From positions 1-64,000 of the forward strand of contig LAZY01000023.1 in the NCBI GenBank assembly GCA_001013295.1: a stretch of DNA of 64,000 nucleotides, read 5' to 3'. Source of the stretch: Chryseobacterium indologenes. Its GTDB lineage: Bacteria; Bacteroidota; Bacteroidia; Flavobacteriales; Weeksellaceae. Below the pieces are notes generated by a model. The model worked only from the letters and a program-made list of their open reading frames with translations, had not been told where the DNA came from and did not search any database. Shown piece after piece: positions 17,580 to 26,066 of the stretch. The position numbers were made by a program, and so were the translations under genes. Every line of letters starts with the position of its first letter. The first letter of the stretch is position 1.

Positions 17580-18047
17580 ATGAGAAAGATTCTTGTTCTG
17601 GTTTGCACCGTAACTTTTCTATTTTCATTCAGCCAGAAAACAATGAACCCTACAGAATATAAAAGTTCATCAAAAGTTTTCAGCATCCAAGGACTGTCAC
17701 AATCGGTAAGCATTGATTGTGGAAGTTCTAAAATGATTTTATTATCCGGGCAGGTTCCTTTAGATTCTGAAGGCAATCTGGTGGGAAAGACGGTAGAGGA
17801 ACAGACTCATCAGGTCTTTAGAAATATAGAGAATATCCTGAAGGAATATGGAGGTACCGGAAAAGATATTGTAAAATTAGGTATCTTTATTACAGACATC
17901 TCCAAAACTCCGGATTTCAGAAAAGTAAGGGATTTGCACGTCAATACGCAAACTCCCCCTGTAAGCAGCCTTGTGGAAGTAAGCCGGCTTTTCAGAGATG
18001 ATGTCCTTATAGAAGTGGAAGCCACAGCAGTGATTAAAAATAAATAA
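17580..18047 (+). CDS. Exported RidA-family protein lacking the usual arginine
   Basis: RidA (YjgF/YER057c/UK114) proteins are small trimers, many of which hydrolyse reactive enamines and imines. This 155-residue member has a 19-residue N-terminal signal peptide (LVLVCTVTFLFSFSQ) and then a full RidA fold with ILLSGQVPLDSEGNLVG and VLIEVEATAV. At the position of the substrate-binding Arg (usual motif P-A-R-S) it has P127-V128-S129-S130, so the Arg is Ser. Enamine deaminase activity is therefore doubtful. It precedes ftsY by 15 bases and probably shares its transcript. Export to the periplasm is inference from the signal peptide. Confidence 0.85.
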   Translation: MRKILVLVCTVTFLFSFSQKTMNPTEYKSSSKVFSIQGLSQSVSIDCGSSKMILLSGQVPLDSEGNLVGKTVEEQTHQVFRNIENILKEYGGTGKDIVKLGIFITDISKTPDFRKVRDLHVNTQTPPVSSLVEVSRLFRDDVLIEVEATAVIKNK

Positions 18048-18062
18048 GAATAAACTAAAACT

Positions 18063-19016
18063 ATGAGTTGGTTTAAAAATATTTTCAAAAAGGAAGAAAA
18101 AGAAACTTTAGACAAAGGATTGGAAAAATCCAGTCAGGGATTCTTTGAAAAAATGACGAAAGCCGTAGTCGGTAAAAGTAAAGTAGATGATGAAGTCCTG
18201 GATGATCTGGAAGAAGTACTGATCGCATCTGATGTAGGTGCCTCCACTACGATCAAGATCATAGAGAGAATTGAAGAGCGTGTTGCCAGAGACAAATATG
18301 TTGGGGTAAACGAACTTGATAATATTCTTCGTGAAGAGATTTCCGGATTGCTGCTTGAAAATCCACATGCGGGTACTGGAAATATTGATACGTCCAAAAA
18401 ACCATATGTCATCATGGTGGTAGGCGTAAACGGAGTAGGAAAAACAACCACTATCGGAAAGCTGGCCCATCAGTTCAAATCAGAAGGTAAAAAAGTAGTT
18501 CTCGGAGCAGCAGATACCTTCAGAGCAGCAGCCGTTGATCAGCTTACCATCTGGAGTGAAAGAGTGGACGTTCCTATTGTAAAACAGGGAATGGGCTCTG
18601 ACCCTGCTTCTGTAGCATTTGATACTGTACAAAGTGCCGTAGCCCAAAATGCTGATGTGGTCATCATTGATACCGCAGGAAGACTTCATAACAAAATCAA
18701 CCTGATGAATGAGCTTTCCAAGATCAAAAGAGTAATGCAGAAAGTAATTCCTGATGCTCCTCATGAGATCTTATTGGTTCTTGACGGGTCTACAGGACAG
18801 AATGCTTTCGAACAGGCAAAACAATTTACAGCAGCAACGGAAGTAAATGCTTTGGCAGTAACCAAACTGGACGGAACAGCAAAAGGAGGTGTTGTAATCG
18901 GTATCTCCGATCAGTTTCAGATTCCTGTAAAATATATCGGAGTCGGTGAAAAAATGCAGGATCTACAGCTTTTTAATGGTACGGAATTTGTAGACTCATT
19001 CTTCAAGAAAAGATGA
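18063..19016 (+). CDS. ftsY: Signal recognition particle receptor FtsY
   Basis: FtsY is the membrane-associated SRP receptor GTPase that docks ribosomes at the translocon. The 317 residues hold a short N-terminal amphipathic segment (SWFKNIFKKEEKE), the N domain (~20-100) and the G domain. Motifs are the P-loop GVNGVGKTTTIGKLA, DTFRAAAVDQL, DTAGRLHNK and TKLDGTAKGG. The acidic A domain of E. coli FtsY is missing, as in many compact FtsY proteins. It follows the RidA-like gene closely. Confidence 0.97.
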   Translation: MSWFKNIFKKEEKETLDKGLEKSSQGFFEKMTKAVVGKSKVDDEVLDDLEEVLIASDVGASTTIKIIERIEERVARDKYVGVNELDNILREEISGLLLENPHAGTGNIDTSKKPYVIMVVGVNGVGKTTTIGKLAHQFKSEGKKVVLGAADTFRAAAVDQLTIWSERVDVPIVKQGMGSDPASVAFDTVQSAVAQNADVVIIDTAGRLHNKINLMNELSKIKRVMQKVIPDAPHEILLVLDGSTGQNAFEQAKQFTAATEVNALAVTKLDGTAKGGVVIGISDQFQIPVKYIGVGEKMQDLQLFNGTEFVDSFFKKR

Positions 19017-19088
19017 TTTATATCATGTTTTCCCTTACATTAGTAAACAAATCATTTTTAAATATTAACAATAAAAAAATTTGCAACT

Positions 19089-19349
19089 ATGGGATTTATA
19101 ACATGGATTTTATTCGGTCTTATTGCTGGAGCAATTGCTAAAATGATCATGCCGGGAACTCAGGGAGGCGGATGGCTAATCACCATTATCCTTGGAATTT
19201 TAGGCGCATTTGTAGGAGGAGCTATTGGAGTTTACATTCTACACTGGGGAGATGTTACTTCCTTCTGGAATCCAAGAAGCTGGATTCTTTCAATAGGAGG
19301 AGCTTTAATCATCCTCTGGATTTACGGAATGGCCACCAAGAAAAGCTAA
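19089..19349 (+). CDS. GlsB/YeaQ/YmgE-family membrane protein
   Basis: This 86-residue hydrophobic protein has three glycine-rich membrane helices. Signature motifs of the transglycosylase-associated (GlsB/YeaQ/YmgE) family are visible: WILFGLIAGAIAKMIMPG, GGWLITIILGILGAFVGG and a last helix ending in lysines. These proteins are linked to stress response in other bacteria; the molecular role is unknown. The gene follows ftsY by 72 bases, which may hold its own promoter. Confidence 0.88.
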   Translation: MGFITWILFGLIAGAIAKMIMPGTQGGGWLITIILGILGAFVGGAIGVYILHWGDVTSFWNPRSWILSIGGALIILWIYGMATKKS

Positions 19350-19370
19350 TTGTAACACTTATAAAAAATA

Positions 19371-19403
19371 AAATCCCGGATCTGAAACTCAGGTCCGGGA
19401 TTT
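19371..19403. terminator. Bidirectional hairpin between the GlsB-like gene and sppA
   Basis: AAATCCCGGA (19371-19380) pairs exactly with TCCGGGATTT (19394-19403). T-rich sequence follows in the minus direction and TTT in the plus direction, so it can serve both convergent genes. Confidence 0.75.
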
Positions 19404-19426
19404 CTGTGTACAATATATAAATTTAG

Positions 19427-21184
19427 TTAGTTGTTGATTCTGATCTGATATGGCATTTCCATTTTCACTTCAGACTGCAGCTTTTTGTCTGTGATCTGCT
19501 GTAAGATCTCGTAATTGGATTTTCCAATTTTATTTTTAATGATTCTCGCAGAAACATCTTCCTCATTCAGATCTTTGAACAGCTGCTCAAACGGTGACAT
19601 TTTCTTAGGATAACCTTCTGCATGATATGATTTCAATCCTGCCTTCTGTGCTGCAAATTTCACTGCATCATTCAAAGTCCCCAGTTCATCTACCAGACCA
19701 ATCTGTTTTGCGCGGACACCACTCCATACTCTACCCCCTCCTACACTATCAATCTGCTCGAAAGTCTGCTTTCTGTTTTGAGTCACGAAATGTACAAATC
19801 TTTTGTAAGTACCTTCTACACTTCTTGTCATCATGTTGACTCCGTAAGGGGTAACTCCATTTAAGCCTGAATAATACATAGAGTTGGCATTCGTAGCCAC
19901 TACATCGGCACGGATTCCGTTTTTATTGGCAATATCCTTATAATAAGGTAATACTCCAAAAACTCCGATAGAACCGGTAAGGGTATTAGGCTCTGAATAG
20001 ATTTTGTCCGCTGCCATTGCAATATAATATCCTCCTGATGCCGCATAATCACCGAAAGAAACCACTACAGGCTTTTTCTTTTTCAGCTTCTGCAGCTCAA
20101 ATAAGATTTCATCTGAAGCATTGGCACTTCCTCCCGGAGAGTTGATTCTGAAAACTACGGCTTTCACTTTATCATCCTCCTGAAGTTTTTTAATGTATTT
20201 TACATATTTCTCAGATTGTATATCATTATATCCATCACCATTGTTGATAGATCCTGAAGCATACAATACAGCAATTTTTTCTCCGGATTGATCTTCTTCA
20301 GCATAAGAACTGATATAATTAGCCAAAGAGACTTTGTTCAGCTTTTCTTTTTCTTTCAGACTCATTTTGGTCTTAAGAAGATCATCATATTCGGATTTCT
20401 GAATCAGCTTATCCGCAAGCTTATATTTTAATCCCTGTTCTGGAATCATTCCATATAAACTGTCAACAATCGTTCTGAACTGAGCCGTATCAATCTTTCT
20501 TGAAGCTGCCATTTTATTGGAGGTATTCTTCCAAAGATCATTCAAAAGAGTACTCAGCTGCTCCTTATTTTCAGGTGAAATATCATTTCTTAAAAAAGGT
20601 TCTACAGCAGATTTGAATTTACCGTGACGGATCACTTCAATTCCTATTCCATATTTATCGGCAAAATCCTTGAAGAAAGTCACTTCAGTAGAAAGCCCCT
20701 TCAATTCTATCCCTCCCGCAGGATGAAGATAATACTGGTCTGCAACTGATCCCAGATAATAAGCGGATTGCGAAACTCCGTTACCGTAAGCGTACACAAA
20801 TTTTCCACTTTTCTTAAAATCTTCAATAGCACTTCTAAGATCATCAATCTGAGTAAGACCTGCATGCAGATCGTCAGCTTCAATACTTATCCCTTTAATA
20901 TTGTCATCAGTCTTAGCTTTATTAATTGCTTCAATAGCATCATAAAGAAGAACATTTTTGTTTTGGCTCCCTATATTAAACAATCCCATTTCCTCTTCAG
21001 TAGGACTGTCTATGATATTTGTTTTTAAATTAATCGTAAGAACCGAGTTCTTTTTCACCGTCACAGACTTATCATTCCCCATAGCACTGAACACAAGCAT
21101 CATAATGAAAAAGATGAAAAATACGGCGCAAAGTATGATTATTGCTACTATATTTGCCAAAACATTTTTAAAGAAACTTCTCAT
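19427..21184 (-). CDS. sppA: Signal peptide peptidase SppA, 67K type
   Basis: SppA is a membrane-bound serine protease that degrades cleaved signal peptides. The 585 residues include one N-terminal membrane helix (~10-32) and two S49 protease domains in tandem, as in the E. coli 67K form. The catalytic Lys lies in the N-terminal domain near RHGKFKSAVEPF. The nucleophile Ser is in DYAASGGYYIAMAADKI in the C-terminal domain, after RINSPGGSANASDE. It is divergent from folK; only 20 bases separate the two starts. Confidence 0.94.
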   Translation of the reverse strand: MRSFFKNVLANIVAIIILCAVFFIFFIMMLVFSAMGNDKSVTVKKNSVLTINLKTNIIDSPTEEEMGLFNIGSQNKNVLLYDAIEAINKAKTDDNIKGISIEADDLHAGLTQIDDLRSAIEDFKKSGKFVYAYGNGVSQSAYYLGSVADQYYLHPAGGIELKGLSTEVTFFKDFADKYGIGIEVIRHGKFKSAVEPFLRNDISPENKEQLSTLLNDLWKNTSNKMAASRKIDTAQFRTIVDSLYGMIPEQGLKYKLADKLIQKSEYDDLLKTKMSLKEKEKLNKVSLANYISSYAEEDQSGEKIAVLYASGSINNGDGYNDIQSEKYVKYIKKLQEDDKVKAVVFRINSPGGSANASDEILFELQKLKKKKPVVVSFGDYAASGGYYIAMAADKIYSEPNTLTGSIGVFGVLPYYKDIANKNGIRADVVATNANSMYYSGLNGVTPYGVNMMTRSVEGTYKRFVHFVTQNRKQTFEQIDSVGGGRVWSGVRAKQIGLVDELGTLNDAVKFAAQKAGLKSYHAEGYPKKMSPFEQLFKDLNEEDVSARIIKNKIGKSNYEILQQITDKKLQSEVKMEMPYQIRINN

Positions 21185-21204
21185 AAATCAATCAATTTTC
21201 CAAT

Positions 21205-21621
21205 ATGTCGCAGCATAAGGTAGTTTTGTTACTAGGAAGTAACCTTGGAGATCAAAAAAAAAATATAGAGCTTGCATTACAGAAAATAAGTGATGCCGGA
21301 AACCAAATTTCACAAACCAGCGAATTTTTAATGTCAGATCCTGTAGAATTTGCCAGTTCCAATATTTTTTGTAATATTGCAACAATAATATTCACGCATC
21401 TTTCACCAATTCAATTGCTTGATTGTATTAAGAACATTGAAGTGGAAATGGGAAGAATTAATGATTCAAAAGTATCCGGAGGCTATACCGACAGGATTAT
21501 AGACATTGACATCATTAAGTATAATGAATTAAACTTTACATCAGAAAGATTAGAAATCCCTCATAAAAAACATCTTTTTGAAAGGGATTTTTCCAGAATA
21601 TTATTAAGAGATTTTATTTAA
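21205..21621 (+). CDS. folK: 2-amino-4-hydroxy-6-hydroxymethyldihydropteridine diphosphokinase
   Basis: FolK transfers pyrophosphate from ATP to hydroxymethyldihydropterin in folate synthesis. The 138 residues are somewhat shorter than E. coli HPPK (159). Family marks are the opening VLLLGSNLGDQKKNIE, the segment EMGRINDSKVSGGYTDRIIDIDII with the Mg-binding Asp pair, and LEIPHKKHLFERDF near the C terminus. The usual GR-x-R loop is altered (GRINDSK). It starts 20 bases from the divergent sppA start, so the two promoters must overlap. The OmpA-type gene follows after 16 bases. Confidence 0.92.
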   Translation: MSQHKVVLLLGSNLGDQKKNIELALQKISDAGNQISQTSEFLMSDPVEFASSNIFCNIATIIFTHLSPIQLLDCIKNIEVEMGRINDSKVSGGYTDRIIDIDIIKYNELNFTSERLEIPHKKHLFERDFSRILLRDFI

Positions 21622-21637
21622 ACATAAAACATATTGT

Positions 21638-22759
21638 ATGAAATTAGGTTTATTATTATTGGCTACAACCTTGCCGATTGCTGCTTTCGCTCAGAATAGC
21701 GGCACTACAGTAAACTCTTCAACTGAGTATCCTAATACCTTTTCTTCAGGATCAGCTAACGTACAGCCTTTCGACAACAAAGCCAGACGCTTCAGAGACT
21801 GGTCTATTTCCGTTGGAGGAGGTCCTGCATTCATGGTTCATTCTGCCCTGAAATCTATCCGTAAAGATAAGATCAATTGGGGATATAACGCTTACGTAAG
21901 TATTGATAAACAAATCTCTCATACTTTCGGATTAAGCCTTATGTATACAAGAGGAGAAACGAAACAAACCGGGCAACTTCCAGGAGCTCCGGGTATAGCT
22001 GCGGGAGTGGCTACTGCTACGACTCAATTTGACCAGATCTCTTTATTGGGAGACATCAATTTTTCCAACTTATTAAGAAGAGTGGATAATCATTCTCCAT
22101 ACCGATGGGCTTTCCATGGTTATGCGGGAATTGGACTTCAGGGATACAGAACTTCTCTGCATGATAATGATCAGAACAGATGGAGTGATGTTCCTAAAAG
22201 AGTTCCTTTATTTGTGAAACAGGACCTTGCTATTAATTCTATATACTATCAGGTCGGTTTAGGACTCAAGTATAACGTTTCAAAACTTGTTGACCTTGAA
22301 GCCAGAACGATGTACATCATAAGTGGTGAACAGGCATTTGATGGTAGCGGATACAATAATTCAAGCTATGATCCTTCTCAACCTGTGGCATCACAAAACA
22401 GATACACTATTCTTAACAACAGAAGATCTTATAATGCCTGGACAGTAAGTTTAGGAGCATCTTTCAAATTAGGAAAACATGAATCTCATTTAGCATGGCA
22501 TGATCCTCTTCAGGAAGCCTACTACAGAACAAACGTTTTAGAAAATGCTTCTACTGATCTTATAGTTTGTGAAAAAGGAGATGCTGATAATGACGGAGTG
22601 TGTGACGATTGGGACAGACAGCTTGATACTCCTGCAGGAGCAAGAGTAGATGGTGCAGGTGTTGCTTTAGACATGGACCTTGATGGTGTTATTGACCTTT
22701 ACGACAAGTGCGTAACAGTGCCAGGACCAGTTGAAAACAACGGATGTCCGGTTAAATAA
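21638..22759 (+). CDS. OmpA-like beta-barrel protein ending after the calcium-repeat linker (no OmpA C domain)
   Basis: The 373-residue product has a signal peptide (MKLGLLLLATTLPIAAFAQ), an outer-membrane beta-barrel (~40-285) and a thrombospondin type 3-like Asp-rich linker (~305-370) ending NNGCPVK. It then stops, where its two downstream neighbours continue into a peptidoglycan-binding OmpA domain. The shared opening EYPNTFSSGSANV and the linker show it is a paralogue of both. Barrel residues have diverged more than those of the other pair. Without a C domain it cannot anchor to peptidoglycan in the usual way. Either a natural short form or an old truncation is possible. Confidence 0.88.
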   Translation: MKLGLLLLATTLPIAAFAQNSGTTVNSSTEYPNTFSSGSANVQPFDNKARRFRDWSISVGGGPAFMVHSALKSIRKDKINWGYNAYVSIDKQISHTFGLSLMYTRGETKQTGQLPGAPGIAAGVATATTQFDQISLLGDINFSNLLRRVDNHSPYRWAFHGYAGIGLQGYRTSLHDNDQNRWSDVPKRVPLFVKQDLAINSIYYQVGLGLKYNVSKLVDLEARTMYIISGEQAFDGSGYNNSSYDPSQPVASQNRYTILNNRRSYNAWTVSLGASFKLGKHESHLAWHDPLQEAYYRTNVLENASTDLIVCEKGDADNDGVCDDWDRQLDTPAGARVDGAGVALDMDLDGVIDLYDKCVTVPGPVENNGCPVK

Positions 22760-22812
22760 TACAGAAAACCAAAAACATTTCCTTTAAGAAAAAAATCAAA
22801 TAATAATACACG

Positions 22813-24339
22813 ATGAAATTAAGTTTAGCAATTGTTGCCTTAGCTTTAGCAGTTCCTGCCATAAGTTATGCACAAGACTCAACGACAACATCCAACGGAG
22901 AATATCCCAATACATTCTCTTCCGGATCTGCCAATGTTTCCCCATTCACCAATAAATCGAAAAGATTTAATGACTGGTCTATCTCTGCAGGGGTTGGTGT
23001 TCCACTTCTTCAGTCAGCAGATTTGACCTCGATCAAAAATGGTAACGGTAAAAACCTTTTTGGATATTCAGCTTATGTAAGTATTGATAAAGCGATCACC
23101 CATGCTTTTGGGATCAACCTACAATACGACAGAGGTGAAACCAGACAAGGGTGGTTCAATACTAAAGATGCTGCACCTGATGCCAACGCAGTAGCTGGTA
23201 GAACTCAGTATGACGCGATCTCAATCTTAGGAGATATTAACTTTTCTAACCTTTTGAGAAGAGTTGACAATCATTCTACTTACAGATGGGCACTTCACGG
23301 ATATGCAGGTATCGGTACTATCGCTTACAGAGCCTATCAGAAAACAAGTGCAGGACAACAGCTTATGACAGAGGTAAAACCTTTCAAGCTAGGTTCATTG
23401 TTCATGCAGGCTGGTACAGGTCTTAAATTCAAAGTAAACAATAGAATCGATCTTGAAGGTAGATTGATGTATGTGGTAACAGGTGATGATACATTTGATG
23501 GCGGAGGTGATCCATACAGCGCTGTCAACAGAAATTCTTCTCAGATTTCTGATAACTTCTTCAATGCTACCCTGGGGGTTTCTTTAAAACTTGGAAAACA
23601 CGAATCTCACCTGATGTGGCATGACCCATTACAGGAAATTTATTATAAACTGGATGTACTGGCTAATAAAAAACAGGATATTGAAGTTTGTAAAAAAGGA
23701 GATATGGATAACGATGGCGTTTGCGATGATTGGGACAGACAGCTAGACACTCCTGCAGGAGCAAGAGTAGATGGTGCCGGAGTTGCCCTTGACACAGACT
23801 TAGACGGTGTAATTGACCTTTACGATAAGTGTGTGACTGTTCCTGGACCAGTTGAAAACAACGGTTGTCCTATAGAGAAAAAAGACAACAACGAGACTGC
23901 TAAAGAAGTAGAAAAAACACTTAAAGACATTTACTTCAACTTTAATAAAGCGACAATCAGACCTGAATCTAATTCAAAGTTGGATCTTGCTGCTTCAATT
24001 ATTAAAGAAAATGGAGGTAACTACCTATTAACAGGACATACAGACATCAAAGGAAGTGCTGCTTACAACCTAAGATTATCTAAAGAAAGAGCTGCTGCAG
24101 TAGTAAGCGCTTTAGAAACCAGAGGAATCAGCGAAAACGTTCTGAAATCAAGAGGTGTAGGCTCTGCAGAAGCTACTATTCCTGCTTCAGCGTCAGATGC
24201 TGAAAGAATGGCAGACAGAAAAGTTACGGTAAGATTTATCGAAAGTTCACAATGGGACGCTATCAAAAAGAAAGATTATGAAGATGCTCCAGTGAAAAAA
24301 CCGGTAAAAAAAGCACCGGCTAAGAAAAAGAAAAAATAA
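22813..24339 (+). CDS. OmpA-family outer-membrane protein, copy 2 (Lys-rich tail)
   Basis: The 508-residue product has a signal peptide (~1-20), a beta-barrel (~35-285), an Asp-rich thrombospondin type 3-like linker with GDMDNDGVCDDWDRQ and VDLDTDLDG-type units (~295-355), and a peptidoglycan-binding OmpA domain (~375-480). The OmpA motif is visible: TGHTDIKGSAAYNLRLSKERA, with the Asp and Arg that bind diaminopimelate. A Lys/Pro-rich tail (KKPVKKAPAKKKKK) ends the protein. Its first 350 residues nearly equal those of the next gene; the C domain does not. It likely stabilises the outer membrane by tethering it to peptidoglycan. A terminator follows. Confidence 0.92.
   Translation: MKLSLAIVALALAVPAISYAQDSTTTSNGEYPNTFSSGSANVSPFTNKSKRFNDWSISAGVGVPLLQSADLTSIKNGNGKNLFGYSAYVSIDKAITHAFGINLQYDRGETRQGWFNTKDAAPDANAVAGRTQYDAISILGDINFSNLLRRVDNHSTYRWALHGYAGIGTIAYRAYQKTSAGQQLMTEVKPFKLGSLFMQAGTGLKFKVNNRIDLEGRLMYVVTGDDTFDGGGDPYSAVNRNSSQISDNFFNATLGVSLKLGKHESHLMWHDPLQEIYYKLDVLANKKQDIEVCKKGDMDNDGVCDDWDRQLDTPAGARVDGAGVALDTDLDGVIDLYDKCVTVPGPVENNGCPIEKKDNNETAKEVEKTLKDIYFNFNKATIRPESNSKLDLAASIIKENGGNYLLTGHTDIKGSAAYNLRLSKERAAAVVSALETRGISENVLKSRGVGSAEATIPASASDAERMADRKVTVRFIESSQWDAIKKKDYEDAPVKKPVKKAPAKKKKK
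22927..23870 (+). repeat. Near-identical tract shared with 24666-25609
   Basis: The two OmpA genes at 22813 and 24552 align without indels at a fixed offset of 1739 bases. From 22927 to 23870 only about 30-40 differences are visible by eye. The first ~115 coding bases just upstream hold roughly 30 differences, many synonymous, and after 23870 the sequences are unrelated. This mosaic pattern fits recent gene conversion. Confidence 0.8.
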
Positions 24340-24355
24340 TTAGTTATAATTCCAT

Positions 24356-24395
24356 TAAACCGAAAAGAATTTGTCTTTTCGGTTTAATTTTTTTC
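24356..24395 (+). terminator. Terminator after OmpA copy 2
   Basis: TAAACCGAAAAG (24356-24367) pairs with CTTTTCGGTTTA (24375-24386) and a T-rich run follows. Copy 3 is therefore likely transcribed separately. Confidence 0.8.
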
Positions 24396-24551
24396 TACTA
24401 CGAAATTTTTTACCTACCTTTATATCATTTTCAGGCCAATAGCTATTAATTCAACTGAATATCAGCTTAATTGTTTTGAAAAAAATAACACAAAAATCAC
24501 TTTTTAGCGTAAAAAATCATTTAAAATAACTTAACTTAAAAAAATAACACT

Positions 24552-25988
24552 ATGAAATTAAGTTTAGCAATTGTTGCTTTAGCCTTGGCTGTACCTACTG
24601 CCAGCTATGCACAAGACTCAACGGCAGTTTCAAAAGGAGAGTACCCTAATACGTTTTCTTCAGGGTCTGCCAATGTTTCCCCATTCACCAATAAATCGAA
24701 AAGATTTAATGACTGGTCTATCTCTGCTGGGGTTGGTGTTCCACTTCTTCAGTCAGCAGATTTAACTTCTATCAAAAATGGTAACGGTAAAAACCTTTTT
24801 GGATATTCAGCTTATGTAAGTATTGATAAAGCGATCACCCATGCATTTGGGATCAATCTACAATACGACAGAGGTGAAACCAGACAAGGATGGTTCAATA
24901 CTAAAGATGCTGCACCTGATGCCAACGCAGTAGCTGGTAGAACTCAGTATGATGCGATCTCAATCTTAGGAGATATTAACTTTTCTAACCTTTTGAGAAG
25001 AGTTGACAATCATTCTCCTTACAGATGGGCACTTCACGGATATGCAGGTATCGGTACTATCGCTTACAGAGCCTATCAGAAAACAAGTGCAGGACAACAA
25101 CTTATGACAGAAGTAAAGCCTTTCCAACTAGGTTCATTGTTTATGCAGGCTGGTACAGGTCTTAAGTTCAAAGTAAACAACAGAATCGATCTTGAAGGTA
25201 GATTGATGTATGTAGTAACAGGCGATGATACATTTGATGGTGGAGGTGATCCATACAGCGCTGTCAACAGAAATTCTTCTCAGGTTTCTGATAACTTCTT
25301 CAATGCTACCCTGGGGGTTTCTTTAAAACTTGGAAAACACGAATCTCACCTGATGTGGCATGACCCATTACAGGAAATTTATTATAAACTGGATGTACTG
25401 GCTAATAAAAACCAGGATATTGAAGTTTGTAAAAAAGGAGATGCTGATAACGATGGGGTTTGTGATGATTGGGACAGACAGCTTGACACTCCTGCAGGAG
25501 CAAGAGTGGATGGTGCCGGAGTTGCCCTTGACACAGACTTAGACGGTGTAATTGACCTTTACGATAAGTGTGTGACTGTTCCTGGACCGGTTGAAAACAA
25601 CGGTTGTCCGGTAGCAACAACAGGACCTGTAATAGAAACAGAAACTAAATTGGACGGAATTGAATTTGATTTGAACTCAGACAGAATTCTTCCATCAAAT
25701 ACTCCAATTCTAAACAATGCTGTGAACTATATCAACTCTTCAAATGGTTCTTATAGTGTAATCGGAGCTACTGATACAAGAGGTACTGATGCATACAACC
25801 AGAAATTATCTGAAAGAAGAGCCAACAACGTTAAGAATTATCTGATCAAAAATGGCGTTCAATCTGGTAAAATCAATGCAATAGGTAAAGGTAAAAAAGA
25901 CCTTAAATACCCTGAGTGTGAGCCGGCAACAAAATGCCCTGAATGGAAAAACAGAGCAAACAGAAGAGTATACTTCGAAGCTAAATAA
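24552..25988 (+). CDS. OmpA-family outer-membrane protein, copy 3
   Basis: The 478-residue product shares the signal peptide, barrel and Asp-rich linker (residues ~1-350) almost exactly with copy 2. Its OmpA domain (~365-478) is a different lineage: GIEFDLNSDRILPSN, then GATDTRGTDAYNQKLSERRA with the conserved Asp and Arg, and a C-terminal segment with a Cys pair (PECEPATKCPEW) before NRRVYFE. There is no Lys-rich tail. A 212-base gap with its own terminator upstream suggests separate expression, and TACCTTTA (24415-24422) is a one-mismatch -7 box. Role as for other OmpA proteins: outer-membrane to peptidoglycan tether. A strong terminator follows. Confidence 0.92.
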   Translation: MKLSLAIVALALAVPTASYAQDSTAVSKGEYPNTFSSGSANVSPFTNKSKRFNDWSISAGVGVPLLQSADLTSIKNGNGKNLFGYSAYVSIDKAITHAFGINLQYDRGETRQGWFNTKDAAPDANAVAGRTQYDAISILGDINFSNLLRRVDNHSPYRWALHGYAGIGTIAYRAYQKTSAGQQLMTEVKPFQLGSLFMQAGTGLKFKVNNRIDLEGRLMYVVTGDDTFDGGGDPYSAVNRNSSQVSDNFFNATLGVSLKLGKHESHLMWHDPLQEIYYKLDVLANKNQDIEVCKKGDADNDGVCDDWDRQLDTPAGARVDGAGVALDTDLDGVIDLYDKCVTVPGPVENNGCPVATTGPVIETETKLDGIEFDLNSDRILPSNTPILNNAVNYINSSNGSYSVIGATDTRGTDAYNQKLSERRANNVKNYLIKNGVQSGKINAIGKGKKDLKYPECEPATKCPEWKNRANRRVYFEAK

Positions 25989-26011
25989 TAAACATTTTAA
26001 TTTATTATATG

Positions 26012-26037
26012 AAAGTCACGCACTGCGTGACTTTTTT
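26012..26037 (+). terminator. Terminator after OmpA copy 3
   Basis: AAAGTCACGCA pairs with TGCGTGACTTT and a run of T follows directly. It lies 23 bases past the stop. Confidence 0.85.
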
Positions 26038-26066
26038 TGTTATCATACTTTCCTTATTTTTACAAC

